A stretch of 64,000 nucleotides of DNA from Gammaproteobacteria bacterium (GCA_018814405.1 JAHIZO010000007.1:372001-436000), one strand, 5' to 3'; counted from the first letter of the stretch, positions 38,417-47,542 are shown. Notes: a model not told the origin generated them from the letters alone. Program-made: numbers and translations.

Positions 38417-38443
38417 ACGAGGCAGCGTTTGTTGCTGCCTCGT
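38417..38443 (-). terminator. Attenuator/terminator between hpf and ptsN
   Basis: ACGAGGCAGC pairs with GCTGCCTCGT (perfect 10 base pairs, 7-base loop); on the minus strand TTTTAATTT follows. It lies between hpf and ptsN inside the rpoN cluster and may uncouple the two halves. Confidence 0.75.
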
Positions 38444-38448
38444 CCGGT

Positions 38449-38772
38449 TTACTCTGCTGCTTGATGTTTGCCCGAATCGTCGTGGCGACGTGCTTCGAAC
38501 TTCTCCTTGTGCTTCAGTACCTGGCGATCCAGAGAATCGATCAGGGCGTCGATAGCAACGTACAGATTGCTGTCTTCGGATTCTGCAAACAGCGTCTTGC
38601 CGCTGATGTTGAGCGTGGCTTCGGCTTTTTGCTGCAGTTTTTCGACCGAGAGAATCACGTTCACATCGATCACATTGTCGAAATGGCGTTTGACCTTGTC
38701 CAGTTTGCCGATCACATGTTCGCGGATCGCGGGAGTGATATCCATGTGGCGTCCTGTGAGATTGAGGTTCAT
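38449..38772 (-). CDS. hpf: Ribosome hibernation-promoting factor (short form)
   Basis: 107 residues. The single S30AE/YfiA domain opens with NLNLTGRHMDITPAIREHV and continues with the usual conserved strand VNVILSVEK. The extended C-terminal dimerisation domain is absent, so it is the short form, which promotes 100S ribosomes together with RMF in enterobacteria. AAGGAGCAGGCT precedes the ATG. It follows rpoN by 17 bases, the conserved rpoN-hpf-ptsN order. Confidence 0.95.
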   Translation of the reverse strand: MNLNLTGRHMDITPAIREHVIGKLDKVKRHFDNVIDVNVILSVEKLQQKAEATLNISGKTLFAESEDSNLYVAIDALIDSLDRQVLKHKEKFEARRHDDSGKHQAAE

Positions 38773-38789
38773 AGCCTGCTCCTTTATGG

Positions 38790-40214
38790 TTAAAGTGATT
38801 TACGAAGGTTGACCGGGAGGATGTTCATCGATTCCCGGTATTTTGCCACGGTACGGCGGGCGACGATAATGCCCTGCTGTGCCAGGATTTCAGACATGCG
38901 GCTATCAGACAGCGGCTGGCGAGTATCTTCCTCGCCAACCATCTGTTTAATAAGGGCGCGGATGGCGGTGGAGGAACAAGCCCCCCCCGCATCGGTAGCC
39001 AGACCGCTGCCAAAGAAATATTTAAATTCATAGATGCCGCGCGGTGTGAGCATGAACTTCTGCGTGGTCACACGTGAGATGGTCGATTCGTGCAGCTCGA
39101 GCTGCTCGGCGATCTCGCGCAGTACCAAGGGGCGCATGGCGATGTCGCCGTGTTCGAAGAACTGGCGCTGGCGCTGTGCGATGGCCTGTGCTACACGCAG
39201 GATAGTCTCGAAACGCTGTTGCAGGTTCTTGATGAACCAGCGCGCTTCCTGCAATTGCGTTGCCATGCCCTGTGCGCTGGCATCGCCGCGCTGCTGCAGG
39301 ATATTGGCATAGACCTGATTGATGCGCAGGCGCGGCATAGCTTCCGGATTCAGGCGCGCCTTCCAGATGCCGCCGACTTTCTCAATCAGCACGTCCGGCA
39401 CCACATAGTCGGCCGCGCGATGTTCGAAGGCCATGCCTGGCTTGGGTTGCAGATGCACGATCAAATCTTGTGCGGTGCGCAAAGCGTCGTCGTCGCAACG
39501 CAACACACGCTTCAGCTTGGAAAAGTCGCGTGCCGCCAGCAAGTCCAGATGTTCGCCGACGATGGTCAAGGCCATATCGCGGCCGGGAATGTCCTCGGAG
39601 AGGGCATTCAACTGTAGTGCCAGACATTCGCGCAGATCGCGTGCGCCGATGCCGGGCGCATCCAAGTGCTGCAACTGCACCAGCGCCGTCTCCAGATCGT
39701 CCAGCGTGATATCCAGTTCCTCCGGGAATATCTCCACGATCTCTTCCAGAGGTTGGGTCAGATAGGCGTTCTCATCCAATGCGTCCACCAGCAGACTGAT
39801 AATCTTCTTGTCACGATCGTCCAGTAGGCTCATGTTCAATTGCCAGAGCAAATGCTCACGCAGGTTGGGGCGCTCAGCGGCGACTTCCTGATAGCCGTCG
39901 TCCTCATCGTCCGGGCTGGCATTGCCGGAATGGCTGAAATTCGCCTCGCCCCATTCTGGGGTGCTGTCCTGGACAGGGTTATCGGCTGCGGTGGACTCCG
40001 TGCTTTCCTGCGCGGGTGCTTGGGCATCGCTGCTGCCGCTATAGGTCTGGTTGGCGTTATCGTCTATCCGTTCCAGCAGCGGGTTCTCGTCCAGCAAGCG
40101 CGAGGCTTCTTGGTTGATTTCCAGTGTGGAAAGCTGCAACAGCTTGATAGCTTGCTGCAACTGCGGCGTGAGCAGCAGCTGTTGGGATTGGCGGAGTTGG
40201 AGAGCGGGTTTCAT
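38790..40214 (-). CDS. rpoN: RNA polymerase sigma-54 factor
   Basis: 474 residues. Region I is the Gln/Leu-rich N-terminus (LQLRQSQQLLLTPQLQQAIKLLQLS), which binds activators. An acidic region II follows (about 60-115), then the core-binding domain. The C-terminal RpoN box ARRTVAKYRE is at 452-461 and reads the -24 promoter element. Sigma-54 serves promoters of nitrogen, pilus and flagellar genes; two pilin-type promoters of that form lie in this same window. Confidence 0.98.
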   Translation of the reverse strand: MKPALQLRQSQQLLLTPQLQQAIKLLQLSTLEINQEASRLLDENPLLERIDDNANQTYSGSSDAQAPAQESTESTAADNPVQDSTPEWGEANFSHSGNASPDDEDDGYQEVAAERPNLREHLLWQLNMSLLDDRDKKIISLLVDALDENAYLTQPLEEIVEIFPEELDITLDDLETALVQLQHLDAPGIGARDLRECLALQLNALSEDIPGRDMALTIVGEHLDLLAARDFSKLKRVLRCDDDALRTAQDLIVHLQPKPGMAFEHRAADYVVPDVLIEKVGGIWKARLNPEAMPRLRINQVYANILQQRGDASAQGMATQLQEARWFIKNLQQRFETILRVAQAIAQRQRQFFEHGDIAMRPLVLREIAEQLELHESTISRVTTQKFMLTPRGIYEFKYFFGSGLATDAGGACSSTAIRALIKQMVGEEDTRQPLSDSRMSEILAQQGIIVARRTVAKYRESMNILPVNLRKSL

Positions 40215-40243
40215 CTTGGGTGTTTGGTGTGGGGCGGCGCTTC

Positions 40244-40966
40244 TTATAGCTTGAAGTTCTCGCCCAAATACACCTTCCTCACGCCCTCATTATAGATGAT
40301 TTCCTCGGGCGTGCCTTCCGCCATTACCGATCCGGCATTGATGATGTAGGCGCGGTCACAGATACCCAGTGTCTCGCGTACGTTGTGGTCGGTAATCAAA
40401 ACGCCGATATCGCGCTCTTTGAGGAAGCGGATGATCTTCTGGATGTCCAGCACGGCGATCGGGTCAACACCTGCAAAGGGTTCGTCGAGCAGGATGAAGC
40501 GCGGATCAGTGGCCAGTGCACGGGCGATCTCCACGCGACGACGCTCTCCGCCGGACAGGCTGATGGCAGGGTTGTTGCGGATGTGGGTGATGTGCAGGTC
40601 GTTCAGCAGGGCTTCGAGGCGCTGCGCTTGCTCTTCAGGTGAATAATCATGCAATTCAAGGACTGCCTCGATGTTCTGGCTGACGGTCATGCGACGGAAA
40701 ATGGAGGCTTCCTGCGGCAGATAGGCCAGCCCCAGTCGTGCACGTCTATGGATGGGCAGATGGGTGACTTTTTCGCCGTCTATGGTGATCTCTCCGCCAT
40801 CCGCAGCGACCAAGCCAACGATCATATAAAAAGTGGTGGTTTTGCCGGCACCATTGGGGCCCAGCAAGCCGACCACCTCACCACTGCTCACATGTAGCGA
40901 GGCATCCTGCACCACAGTACGGGCGCGATAGGATTTCTTTAGAGATTCGGTACGTAGTTCGCTCAT
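40244..40966 (-). CDS. lptB: LPS export ABC transporter ATPase LptB
   Basis: 240 residues. The Walker A motif GPNGAGKTT is at 36-44, the signature LSGGERRR and Walker [14 protein letters not shown] follow, and ITDHNVRET is the switch region. LptB drives LptFG to extract LPS from the inner membrane into the LptC-LptA bridge. One base separates it from lptA. The order kdsD-kdsC-lptC-lptA-lptB-rpoN is the common proteobacterial one. Confidence 0.98.
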   Translation of the reverse strand: MSELRTESLKKSYRARTVVQDASLHVSSGEVVGLLGPNGAGKTTTFYMIVGLVAADGGEITIDGEKVTHLPIHRRARLGLAYLPQEASIFRRMTVSQNIEAVLELHDYSPEEQAQRLEALLNDLHITHIRNNPAISLSGGERRRVEIARALATDPRFILLDEPFAGVDPIAVLDIQKIIRFLKERDIGVLITDHNVRETLGICDRAYIINAGSVMAEGTPEEIIYNEGVRKVYLGENFKL

Positions 40967-40967
40967 G

Positions 40968-41564
40968 TCAGTGTTTTTGCGTGAGGGGAGGCGACAAAGT
41001 TTCGCTAGGTTGTATGTCTAAAGAGTTCGTCGGCATGGATGTTTCTGCAGGTGTGTCGCGCTTGGGCTGTAATACGGCTCGCACGCGATTGTTGCCGGGG
41101 GTTTGAGAGGCATTGTCGCCGCTGGCTTTGAATACTTCGGTCTTGGTGCTGTAGGTGATGCGAGCACCCTGAACTTCATCTTGGCCGCGCTTGACGCGGG
41201 CACGGTCGTAGAAGTCCACTGTTTCGGCGCGCGTGTCGTATTCGATCCTTTCACCATAGCCCTCAGCATACTCCTCGCTGCCTTCATAGCGTTGGCGGAA
41301 CTTGGCAGGATGTCCGGTGGCCGTTAGGTGTTGATAGCCTTCGGTATCTTCCCGAACTTCGATGCGATCGGCCTGAATATTCAATGTGCCTTGAATCAAC
41401 TGGACGCGGCCTTCAAAACTTTTGAATTGGCGCGCGTCGTCTATCAATACCTGATCGGCTTCCAGATGAACCGGTTTGTCACGGTCAGTCTGTTCTGCCA
41501 GCACATTATTGGCGCAAAGCAATATCAGCAAGAGTCTCGATATTTGCTTAATCAGTATTTTCAT
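40968..41564 (-). CDS. lptA: LPS transport periplasmic protein LptA
   Basis: 198 residues. A signal peptide (1-23, cut after VLA) leads into the LptA/OstA beta-jellyroll that binds lipid A and passes LPS across the periplasm ([28 protein letters not shown] region). A Pro/Ser/Thr-rich tail follows. It overlaps lptC by 17 bases. Confidence 0.93.
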   Translation of the reverse strand: MKILIKQISRLLLILLCANNVLAEQTDRDKPVHLEADQVLIDDARQFKSFEGRVQLIQGTLNIQADRIEVREDTEGYQHLTATGHPAKFRQRYEGSEEYAEGYGERIEYDTRAETVDFYDRARVKRGQDEVQGARITYSTKTEVFKASGDNASQTPGNNRVRAVLQPKRDTPAETSMPTNSLDIQPSETLSPPLTQKH

Positions 41565-42132
41565 GGACTGATCTCACTTGTTTCAGAAATTTCACAGTGC
41601 GTGCCTCGTTGTTCAGTTCCATGCCGACAGCATTGATGGTGTTGTATCGGTCATACATCAGTATCGGAAAGTCGGTCTCGGCCCAGCCATCATCCGGCAG
41701 CACACGCAGATACTCGGTATTGAAATGCTGGGCTTGTGAAGGTGGCTTGCCGGGGCGGAGGATGCGCACCTTCTCATATAGTCGGATTTCTTCCCCTTTG
41801 CTGCTGAGCATGCCGTTTAGCGCATCGATCTGGGTCGGCGGCTGGTCTTTAAAGAAGCTGATCAGGTTCGGGCTTTGCATGTGTGTGGTGTCGTCATCCG
41901 GGTAATGCCACATCTTTTCGGTGAGCAACGCGAAGCGTGGCTGTCCCTCTGTGTCCAAGGCAGTGGAGCGCAAGCCATAGACCACAAAATCAATATCGTG
42001 CCTTAGGGCGCCGGTGGGGGATTCATACGGTTTGACTTGAAGATTCAGCCAGTAGCTGCCAAGCAGTAGCGCCATGATGGGCAGCAGTGGCAGCCAGGCA
42101 CGCAAACGAATAGCAAAAGTAAAACGGCTCAT
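41548..42132 (-). CDS. lptC: LPS transport protein LptC
   Basis: 194 residues. An N-terminal membrane anchor (about 8-28) precedes a periplasmic beta-jellyroll related to LptA. LptC couples LptBFG to the LptA bridge. Sequence conservation in the family is low, but anchor, size and position between kdsC and lptA support the call. The ATG overlaps the kdsC stop by four bases (ATGA). Confidence 0.93.
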   Translation of the reverse strand: MSRFTFAIRLRAWLPLLPIMALLLGSYWLNLQVKPYESPTGALRHDIDFVVYGLRSTALDTEGQPRFALLTEKMWHYPDDDTTHMQSPNLISFFKDQPPTQIDALNGMLSSKGEEIRLYEKVRILRPGKPPSQAQHFNTEYLRVLPDDGWAETDFPILMYDRYNTINAVGMELNNEARTVKFLKQVRSVHENTD

Positions 42133-42653
42133 TGGTCCAGATAGGGGGCGAGTTGCGTCTCAAGCGTGCCTTGTGCGGACATGATCAGTTCGCAAATTTC
42201 GCGTACGGCACCGTGTCCTCCGGCGCGCTGACTGACATAATCGGCGTGGTCGCGTACGCATTGCGGCGCATCGGGAACACTGAACGCCATGCCGATGCGG
42301 CGCATCACTGGCAAGTCGATCACATCGTCACCCATGAACGCGGCGGCTTCTGGCGGCAGGTCAAGGTCGGCAAGCAGAGACTGCATGGCGGCGTATTTGT
42401 TATCCACGCCCTGATAGAGACGGGTGATGCCAAGGTTGTGCGCTCTAAGTTCAACACAGCGTGAAGTTCGGCCGGTGATGATGGCAAGTTCCATGCCGCT
42501 GGCTTTGAGCATCTTCAGTCCGTGGCCGTCGAGGGAGTTGAAGCGTTTGAACTCTTCGCCGGAATCGGAAAGGTAAAGGCCGCCGTCCGTCAGAACGCCG
42601 TCCACATCAAAAGCGATCAGACGCAGTGGCTTGATTCGGTCTGTCAGAGACAT
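42129..42653 (-). CDS. kdsC: 3-deoxy-D-manno-octulosonate 8-phosphate phosphatase
   Basis: 174 residues of the HAD superfamily without a cap domain. The nucleophile and acid/base aspartates are D16 and D18 in AFDVDGVLTDG; GDDVIDLPVM holds the metal aspartates. It removes phosphate from Kdo-8-P to give Kdo for LPS. It overlaps kdsD by one base and lptC by four. Confidence 0.96.
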   Translation of the reverse strand: MSLTDRIKPLRLIAFDVDGVLTDGGLYLSDSGEEFKRFNSLDGHGLKMLKASGMELAIITGRTSRCVELRAHNLGITRLYQGVDNKYAAMQSLLADLDLPPEAAAFMGDDVIDLPVMRRIGMAFSVPDAPQCVRDHADYVSQRAGGHGAVREICELIMSAQGTLETQLAPYLDQ

Positions 42654-43639
42654 CAGATGACTTTCGCTTTCAGTAAGTCGTGCATGTTCAAGGCACCAAC
42701 CACCTTCTTGTTCGCGTCGACCACCAGCAGCTGGGTGATGTTGTACTCTTCCATCAATTGCACCGCTCCAACCGCGAGTTCATCTGGGCCTATGGTGCGT
42801 GGCGTTTTCGACATCACCGAGCTGACCGCTGTGGTGTTGAAGTCCAGCTTCTTGTCTAGAGTGCGGCGCAGGTCGCCATCGGTATAGATGCCCAGCAGAT
42901 GATGGCTCTCATCCACGACACCGGTCATGCCAAGCCCTTTGCGTGAGATCTCCAGCACCGCTTGGGCCAGCGTCGCGTCTTCTCGCACCATGGGAATGCT
43001 GGCATGGCTATGCATGATGTCGCGCACATGGGTGAGCAGACGTCGTCCCAAGCTGCCGCCTGGATGAGAGCGGGCGAAATCCGCTTCACCGAAACCTTTT
43101 GCATCCAGCAAGGCGACTGCAAGCGCGTCGCCCAAGGCCAAGGCGGCCGTGGTGCTGGCTGTCGGCGCCAAACCCATGGGGCAGGCTTCTTGTGCGACCG
43201 CGCCGTTGAGGTGCACGTCCGCTTCGAGCGCAAGGCTGGATTGGGGGTTGCCGGTCAAGCTGATGAGTTTTGCACCTTGGCGCTTCAGCACGGGAACGAT
43301 AGTCAGCAACTCTTCACTTTCGCCGGAGTAGGAGATGCCGATGAATACGTCATCCCGCGTCACCATGCCGAGATCGCCGTGGCTGGCTTCGCCCGGGTGC
43401 ACGAAATAGGCGGGTGTGCCGGTGCTGGAGAAGGTGGCCGCGATCTTGCGTGCGATATGTCCGGATTTTCCCATGCCACTTACGATCACTCTTCCTTTGC
43501 AAGAGAGGATCAGGTTGATGGCGTTAAGGAAGTTCGAGTCGACACGATCAACCAGCGCTTTGATGGCGTCGGCTTCAATGGTCAGGACTCGTCGCGCAAG
43601 TTCAAGCGCATGCGGAGCGGCGGGAGCAGGTTTGTTCAT
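42653..43639 (-). CDS. kdsD: D-arabinose 5-phosphate isomerase
   Basis: 328 residues from the ATG at 43639. A SIS domain (about 35-170, SGMGKSGHIARKIAATF; HPGEASHGDLGM) is followed by two CBS domains (about 200-328). It isomerises ribulose 5-phosphate to arabinose 5-phosphate, the first Kdo precursor. A frame back to 43714 exists, but the -10 box described next lies within it, and the family starts near the chosen ATG. Confidence 0.96.
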   Translation of the reverse strand: MNKPAPAAPHALELARRVLTIEADAIKALVDRVDSNFLNAINLILSCKGRVIVSGMGKSGHIARKIAATFSSTGTPAYFVHPGEASHGDLGMVTRDDVFIGISYSGESEELLTIVPVLKRQGAKLISLTGNPQSSLALEADVHLNGAVAQEACPMGLAPTASTTAALALGDALAVALLDAKGFGEADFARSHPGGSLGRRLLTHVRDIMHSHASIPMVREDATLAQAVLEISRKGLGMTGVVDESHHLLGIYTDGDLRRTLDKKLDFNTTAVSSVMSKTPRTIGPDELAVGAVQLMEEYNITQLLVVDANKKVVGALNMHDLLKAKVI

Positions 43640-43646
43640 GGCGCGA

Positions 43647-43675
43647 ATTATAGGTGAACAACCCAGCCGTGTCTT
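43647..43675 (-). promoter_or_regulatory. Sigma-70 promoter of the kdsD-lpt operon
   Basis: On the minus strand AAGACA (-35) and a perfect TATAAT (-10) are 17 bases apart. The -10 ends 7 bases before the kdsD ATG, so the transcript would start at or next to the start codon and be nearly leaderless. No Shine-Dalgarno sequence is visible, which fits. Confidence 0.5.
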
Positions 43676-43736
43676 TGCTGGCTTCCATGATGCAAACGAT
43701 TTTGAAACTTGCACAAGTTAAGGCATCATCAGGCGC

Positions 43737-45707
43737 ATGAACAATTCGTTGCAACTATTACTCATTTTGCTCGCCGTCGCTGTGCTGGTGGTGGTGCTGT
43801 TCCGTTCGCTGCATTTGCCTGCCATGTTGGGTTATCTCATCGTCGGCGTGTTGATCGGTCCGAACGCACTGGGCTGGATCCCGGATGCGCCAGAGACTCG
43901 TCATTTGGCAGAGTTCGGCGTGGTGTTCCTGATGTTCAGCATCGGTCTCGAATTCAGTCTGGCTCGATTACGGTCGATGCAGCGTTTGGTGTTCGGGCTG
44001 GGCACGGCACAAGTGGTCGCTACGATGTTGTTGGTCATGATGACTTCCCTGTTCTTTGATCTTGGCTGGGCGGCGGGTCTGGCGCTGGGCGGCATCATGG
44101 CGATGTCCTCGACAGCTATCGTCAGCAAGATGCTGGTAGAGCGCGGCGAGCTCAACACTCCGCACGGCCAGAAGATCATGGGTGTGCTGTTATTCCAGGA
44201 TCTGGCCGTGGTGCCGCTCATCATCCTGATCCCCGCGCTGTCGTCGAATGATGGCAACCTCTCGGCCACGCTCGCCTTCGCAGCCTTGAAAGCGGTACTG
44301 GTGTTGACCGCACTGCTCACCTTTGGCCAGCGTTTGTTGCGGCCGTGGTTCCATTTGGTTGCACGTCAAAAATCATCCGAGTTGTTCATGCTGAACGTGC
44401 TGTTGTTCACGCTCGGTCTGGCATGGATCACCGAGCTGAGCGGGCTGTCCATGGCGCTGGGGGCCTTCGTAGCCGGCATGCTGATCTCCGAGACTGAATA
44501 CCGCTATCAGGTGGAAGAGGACATCAAACCGTTCCGAGATGTGTTGCTCGGCCTGTTTTTCGTCACCATCGGCATGATGCTGGATATTCATACTGTGATC
44601 GATGGCTGGGGATGGATATTGTTATTGCTGCTCATTCTGTTGCCATTCAAGGCGTTGGTGGTGGCGTTGCTGGTGCGTGCCTTCTCGGGAGACTGGGGGC
44701 CGGCATTGCGTACCGGTCTCGGCTTGGCGCAAGCGGGCGAATTCGGCTTTGTGCTGCTGACGCTCACCGGCGGGGCCAATCTACTACCGCATGACGTGAT
44801 GCAGAACGTATTGGCTGCCATGCTGATTTCCATGTTGATCGCACCATTCATGATCCAGCACGCGGAAGCCATCGTGCGTCGCATCTCGCCCGAGGAATGG
44901 ATGAACAGCGCTGTGCAGATGCACCAGATCGCCGTTCAGAGTATGAGCACTAACCAGCATGTGATCATCTGCGGCTATGGCCGAAGTGGTCAGGCACTGG
45001 CTGTGTTTCTGAAGAATGAGAATGTCAGCTTCATCGCGCTCGATCTTGATTCACGCAGGGTTCACGAGGCAAGTTCGTCGGGAGAGCGCGTCGTGTACGG
45101 CGACGCCGGCAAGCACGAAGTTTTGCAGGCGGCCGGCTTGATGCGCGCCAAGGCGCTGGTCATCACATACGACGACAAGCATTCCGCACTCAGAATCCTG
45201 CGCCATATCCAACAGAACAGGCCCGACCTGCCGGTCATCGTGCGCACTGCCGACGATAGCAACGTCGAAATCCTGAAAAAAGCCGGTGCGACTGAAGTGG
45301 TGGCTGAAGTGCTTGAGGGCAGCGTCATGCTCGCCTCGCAGGCATTGCTGATGGCGGGCATACCGCTAAGTCGCGTAGTGCGCCGCGTGCAGGAAGCTCG
45401 CGCCAAGCGTTACAGCATGTTCAGCGGCTATCTGCGTGGCAATCGAGAAGAAGCGACCGACGAGACAGATAGTGTCCAGCCGCGTTTTCAGAGCGTCATG
45501 CTGCACGAAAAAGACAGGGCGGTCGGTATGCGGCTGGGAGACCTGAAACTTGCGGAACTCAATATCGAGGTCAATGGTGTGCGTCGCCACAACCTGCTGG
45601 GGGGAGAGCCTTCGGACGACATGTTGCTTCGGGCGGGTGATGTGTTGCTGCTCTTGGGGCAGCCGATGATGCTGGAGGCGGCTGAGAAGAGACTGCGCAA
45701 AGATTAG
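43737..45707 (+). CDS. Monovalent cation:proton antiporter CPA2 with TrkA domains (KefB/KefC type)
   Basis: 656 residues. About 12 membrane helices fill residues 3-380 (LGYLIVGVLIGP near 30, the CPA2 Na/H exchanger fold). A TrkA-N/RCK Rossmann domain spans about 405-530 (HVIICGYGRSGQALAVFLK), and a TrkA-C domain about 570-656. Such proteins exchange potassium for protons and are gated by nucleotides or glutathione. KefF-type partners are not next to it. It is divergent from kdsD. Confidence 0.93.
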   Translation: MNNSLQLLLILLAVAVLVVVLFRSLHLPAMLGYLIVGVLIGPNALGWIPDAPETRHLAEFGVVFLMFSIGLEFSLARLRSMQRLVFGLGTAQVVATMLLVMMTSLFFDLGWAAGLALGGIMAMSSTAIVSKMLVERGELNTPHGQKIMGVLLFQDLAVVPLIILIPALSSNDGNLSATLAFAALKAVLVLTALLTFGQRLLRPWFHLVARQKSSELFMLNVLLFTLGLAWITELSGLSMALGAFVAGMLISETEYRYQVEEDIKPFRDVLLGLFFVTIGMMLDIHTVIDGWGWILLLLLILLPFKALVVALLVRAFSGDWGPALRTGLGLAQAGEFGFVLLTLTGGANLLPHDVMQNVLAAMLISMLIAPFMIQHAEAIVRRISPEEWMNSAVQMHQIAVQSMSTNQHVIICGYGRSGQALAVFLKNENVSFIALDLDSRRVHEASSSGERVVYGDAGKHEVLQAAGLMRAKALVITYDDKHSALRILRHIQQNRPDLPVIVRTADDSNVEILKKAGATEVVAEVLEGSVMLASQALLMAGIPLSRVVRRVQEARAKRYSMFSGYLRGNREEATDETDSVQPRFQSVMLHEKDRAVGMRLGDLKLAELNIEVNGVRRHNLLGGEPSDDMLLRAGDVLLLLGQPMMLEAAEKRLRKD

Positions 45708-45729
45708 CGCGTGTATTCTTGTATTTGCT

Positions 45730-46362
45730 TCAGCTTGTCAGACAGGCCAGATATGAATTGTTATCGATGATGCTGCTACTGGGAATCGGCTCTCCGCCGG
45801 TGTTCGCGTGAGAGACCAGCATCGCGCCTTTGGCCGTATAGCCATCGTCCAGCATCATGTCCAGTTGTTTGACCAAGCGCCCAGAGATGTTGTCCGAGCA
45901 AATAATGTAACCGCCGCTCATACCGGTGATGGGGGCGTTGCTGATGTCTGTCACGCCAAAAGCGCCTCCAGCAGCACTGATCGGCACATATCCCGTCGCC
46001 GCTGGATCGATTGCTCCCTGAAGGAATCCTGCCAGTCTGATGTGTTGCCAAAGGAAATACGATTCGCCCCAAGCTGCATTCAGTTGGCCCTCGATGTGCA
46101 GATTTCCATTGCCGTTATTGATGACCGTAGGGCTGCCTTTCAGGTGCGCTGAGGCGTTGCTGTCATCTCCGGGTAGGGCACGAAATCGATCCTGATAGCC
46201 ATAGAGCGCGGTCTGTATCCCTCTAAAGTCGCTCGCAATGCTCTTCGCACGTGAACTTTCTACCAACTCGCGTCCTTTGATAGTTAGTGTGATGAGTAGG
46301 CTGATAATCGCCATGACGATGGAGATCTCAATCAAAGTGAAGCCGGATTGTTTGCGTTGCAT
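45730..46362 (-). CDS. Type IV pilin-like protein, copy 1
   Basis: 210 residues. The prepilin signal is short: cleavage expected after G7 (QSG/FTLIE), with the conserved glutamate at mature position 5 and a hydrophobic helix to about residue 30. The body contains GYQDRFRALPGDDSNA, and cysteines in YIICSD and LACLTS could close a C-terminal disulfide loop. It is a paralogue of the pilin at 46886-47542. A sigma-54-type promoter lies 43 bases upstream of the ATG. Ribosome site weak (AAGG). Pilus, pseudopilus or DNA-uptake use cannot be told from sequence. Confidence 0.88.
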   Translation of the reverse strand: MQRKQSGFTLIEISIVMAIISLLITLTIKGRELVESSRAKSIASDFRGIQTALYGYQDRFRALPGDDSNASAHLKGSPTVINNGNGNLHIEGQLNAAWGESYFLWQHIRLAGFLQGAIDPAATGYVPISAAGGAFGVTDISNAPITGMSGGYIICSDNISGRLVKQLDMMLDDGYTAKGAMLVSHANTGGEPIPSSSIIDNNSYLACLTS

Positions 46363-46404
46363 GAGTCGGTTGGACCTTGGCGATTATCAGTAAAAGTTAA
46401 TGAA

Positions 46405-46420
46405 AGCAGTAACCATGCCA
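46405..46420 (-). promoter_or_regulatory. Candidate sigma-54 promoter of pilin copy 1
   Basis: On the minus strand TGGCATGGTTACTGCT matches TGGCAC-N5-TTGC(A/T) with two mismatches and the exact GG/GC spacing. It lies about 43 bases before the pilin ATG, a suitable distance for a short leader. Confidence 0.55.
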
Positions 46421-46531
46421 ATGGTAAGGCTTAGTGATATATGGCTAAAGCACCGTGCGGTGGCTTGCAGGAGGAGGAATGACGGCGACATACCGTCAAA
46501 CGGTGACGAGAAATAGCCAAGAGATGGGCGT

Positions 46532-46560
46532 AAAAAAGCCCGCCGGATTAGGGCGGGCTT
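46532..46560 (-). terminator. Terminator behind the decayed pilin fragment
   Basis: AAGCCCGCC pairs with GGCGGGCTT (9 base pairs) and is followed by TTTTTT on the minus strand. It lies 21 bases downstream of the stop of the pilin fragment, as expected for an originally complete transcription unit. Confidence 0.8.
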
Positions 46561-46580
46561 GTAAATGGTAGTGGCTTGAA

Positions 46581-46736
46581 TTACACGCCCATACAAACGG
46601 TATAGCTGTTTGCGTCGATAAGATTGCCGTTGGCCTATAGAGATGCGGGTGTGACGGGTATTCTCAAAGCAGTACCACGGCCGCCTGCCTGTGTGTACGT
46701 TATCATCGCGCCGGACAACGGATCACCATTAACCAT
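46581..46736 (-). pseudogene. 3' remnant of a type IV pilin gene
   Basis: Read on the minus strand, the last 15 or so codons give N-S-Y-T-V-C-M-G-V before TAA, nearly the C-terminus of the intact pilin at 46886-47542 (A-Y-T-V-C-M-G-F). Further upstream VNGDPLSGAMITYTQAGG resembles the region of the other pilins around DDGNTTTGSVMV. An in-frame TAG at 46635-46637 and a TGA before codon 1 break it, and no 5' part or prepilin signal is present. It may be a decayed tandem copy or a silent pilin cassette. Confidence 0.75.
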
Positions 46737-46841
46737 TCAATTGGTGCGGATAGGTGGCGGTGAGTTTCTAAGCATGAATCTTGAGCACAGAAGAGGTGTT
46801 TTTTAGATGAGAAAAAGTCTGCAGAGGGAGTTGCTGAAAAT

Positions 46842-46867
46842 AAAAAACCCGCCGAAGCGGGTTTTTT
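46842..46867 (-). terminator. Terminator of pilin copy 2
   Basis: AAAAAACCCGC-CGAA-GCGGGTTTTTT forms an 11-base-pair stem with a tetraloop and is nearly symmetrical, so it works on both strands. It lies 19 bases past the stop of the pilin at 46886. Confidence 0.9.
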
Positions 46868-46885
46868 AGAGAAACATTGGGTTAA

Positions 46886-47542
46886 TTAGAATCCCATGCA
46901 CACGGTGTAAGCAGTTTCGTCATCAGCTGTGGTCAAGTTTGATGAGGCAGCTGCCGCAGCTTGTGCTTGCATGGTCTCAGCTGTTGCGGCGGTCACCATC
47001 ACAGATCCGGTGGTGGTATTGCCATCATCCAAGTTGGTGTCTAGCTGTCGTGCAAACTTGCCGAGGATGCTTTCAGAGCAGATTACATATGAGCCTTTAA
47101 GGTTCGCAATAGAAAATGTGCTGCCCCCTTGAATGCCAATGCGGCCGCCTGAGGCATTCCTGGGCAGGAAGTCAACAGCTGCAGTATCGGTCGAGCCGGC
47201 AGCTAAGCCAGCTCTGCGGACATGCTCCCAAAACAAACTTGTTTCTGCAGTTTGGGTGGCTGGAAGCCAAGTGCCATTGATGATGCCGTTGCCATTTCCG
47301 TTGTGTCCTGTTGCTGCGCCAACGTGACTTTCTGCTTGTATGTCATCTCCGGGCATGGATCGGTACTTATCTTGATAACCGTAAATGTAAACAGGGATGT
47401 TCTTAAAGTCTGTAGCCAGATTCTTAACCTTGGCGCTGTTGATCAGCTCTTGACCCTTCAGCACGCCGCCGAGCAGCAAGCCGATAATCACCAGAACGAT
47501 GGCGATTTCAATTAGAGTAAAGCCAGATTGTTTTTGCTTCAT
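46886..47542 (-). CDS. Type IV pilin-like protein, copy 2
   Basis: 218 residues from the ATG at 47542 (GGAGGAAACACAA upstream). Cleavage is expected after G7 (QSG/FTLIEIAIVLVIIGLLLG), with Glu5 and a long hydrophobic helix. The body shares GYQDKYRSMPGDD with copy 1, and cysteines in YVICSE and YTVCMGF could form the C-terminal loop. It has its own promoter of sigma-54 type and a strong terminator, so it is probably a major, monocistronic pilin or a close relative. The pilus machinery genes at 58-64 kb may assemble it. Confidence 0.9.
   Translation of the reverse strand: MKQKQSGFTLIEIAIVLVIIGLLLGGVLKGQELINSAKVKNLATDFKNIPVYIYGYQDKYRSMPGDDIQAESHVGAATGHNGNGNGIINGTWLPATQTAETSLFWEHVRRAGLAAGSTDTAAVDFLPRNASGGRIGIQGGSTFSIANLKGSYVICSESILGKFARQLDTNLDDGNTTTGSVMVTAATAETMQAQAAAAASSNLTTADDETAYTVCMGF

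Noticed and set aside
46624..46806. A 60-residue plus-strand frame in the pilin intergenic space
   Set aside because: It is the reverse of the decayed pilin fragment and has no ribosome site.
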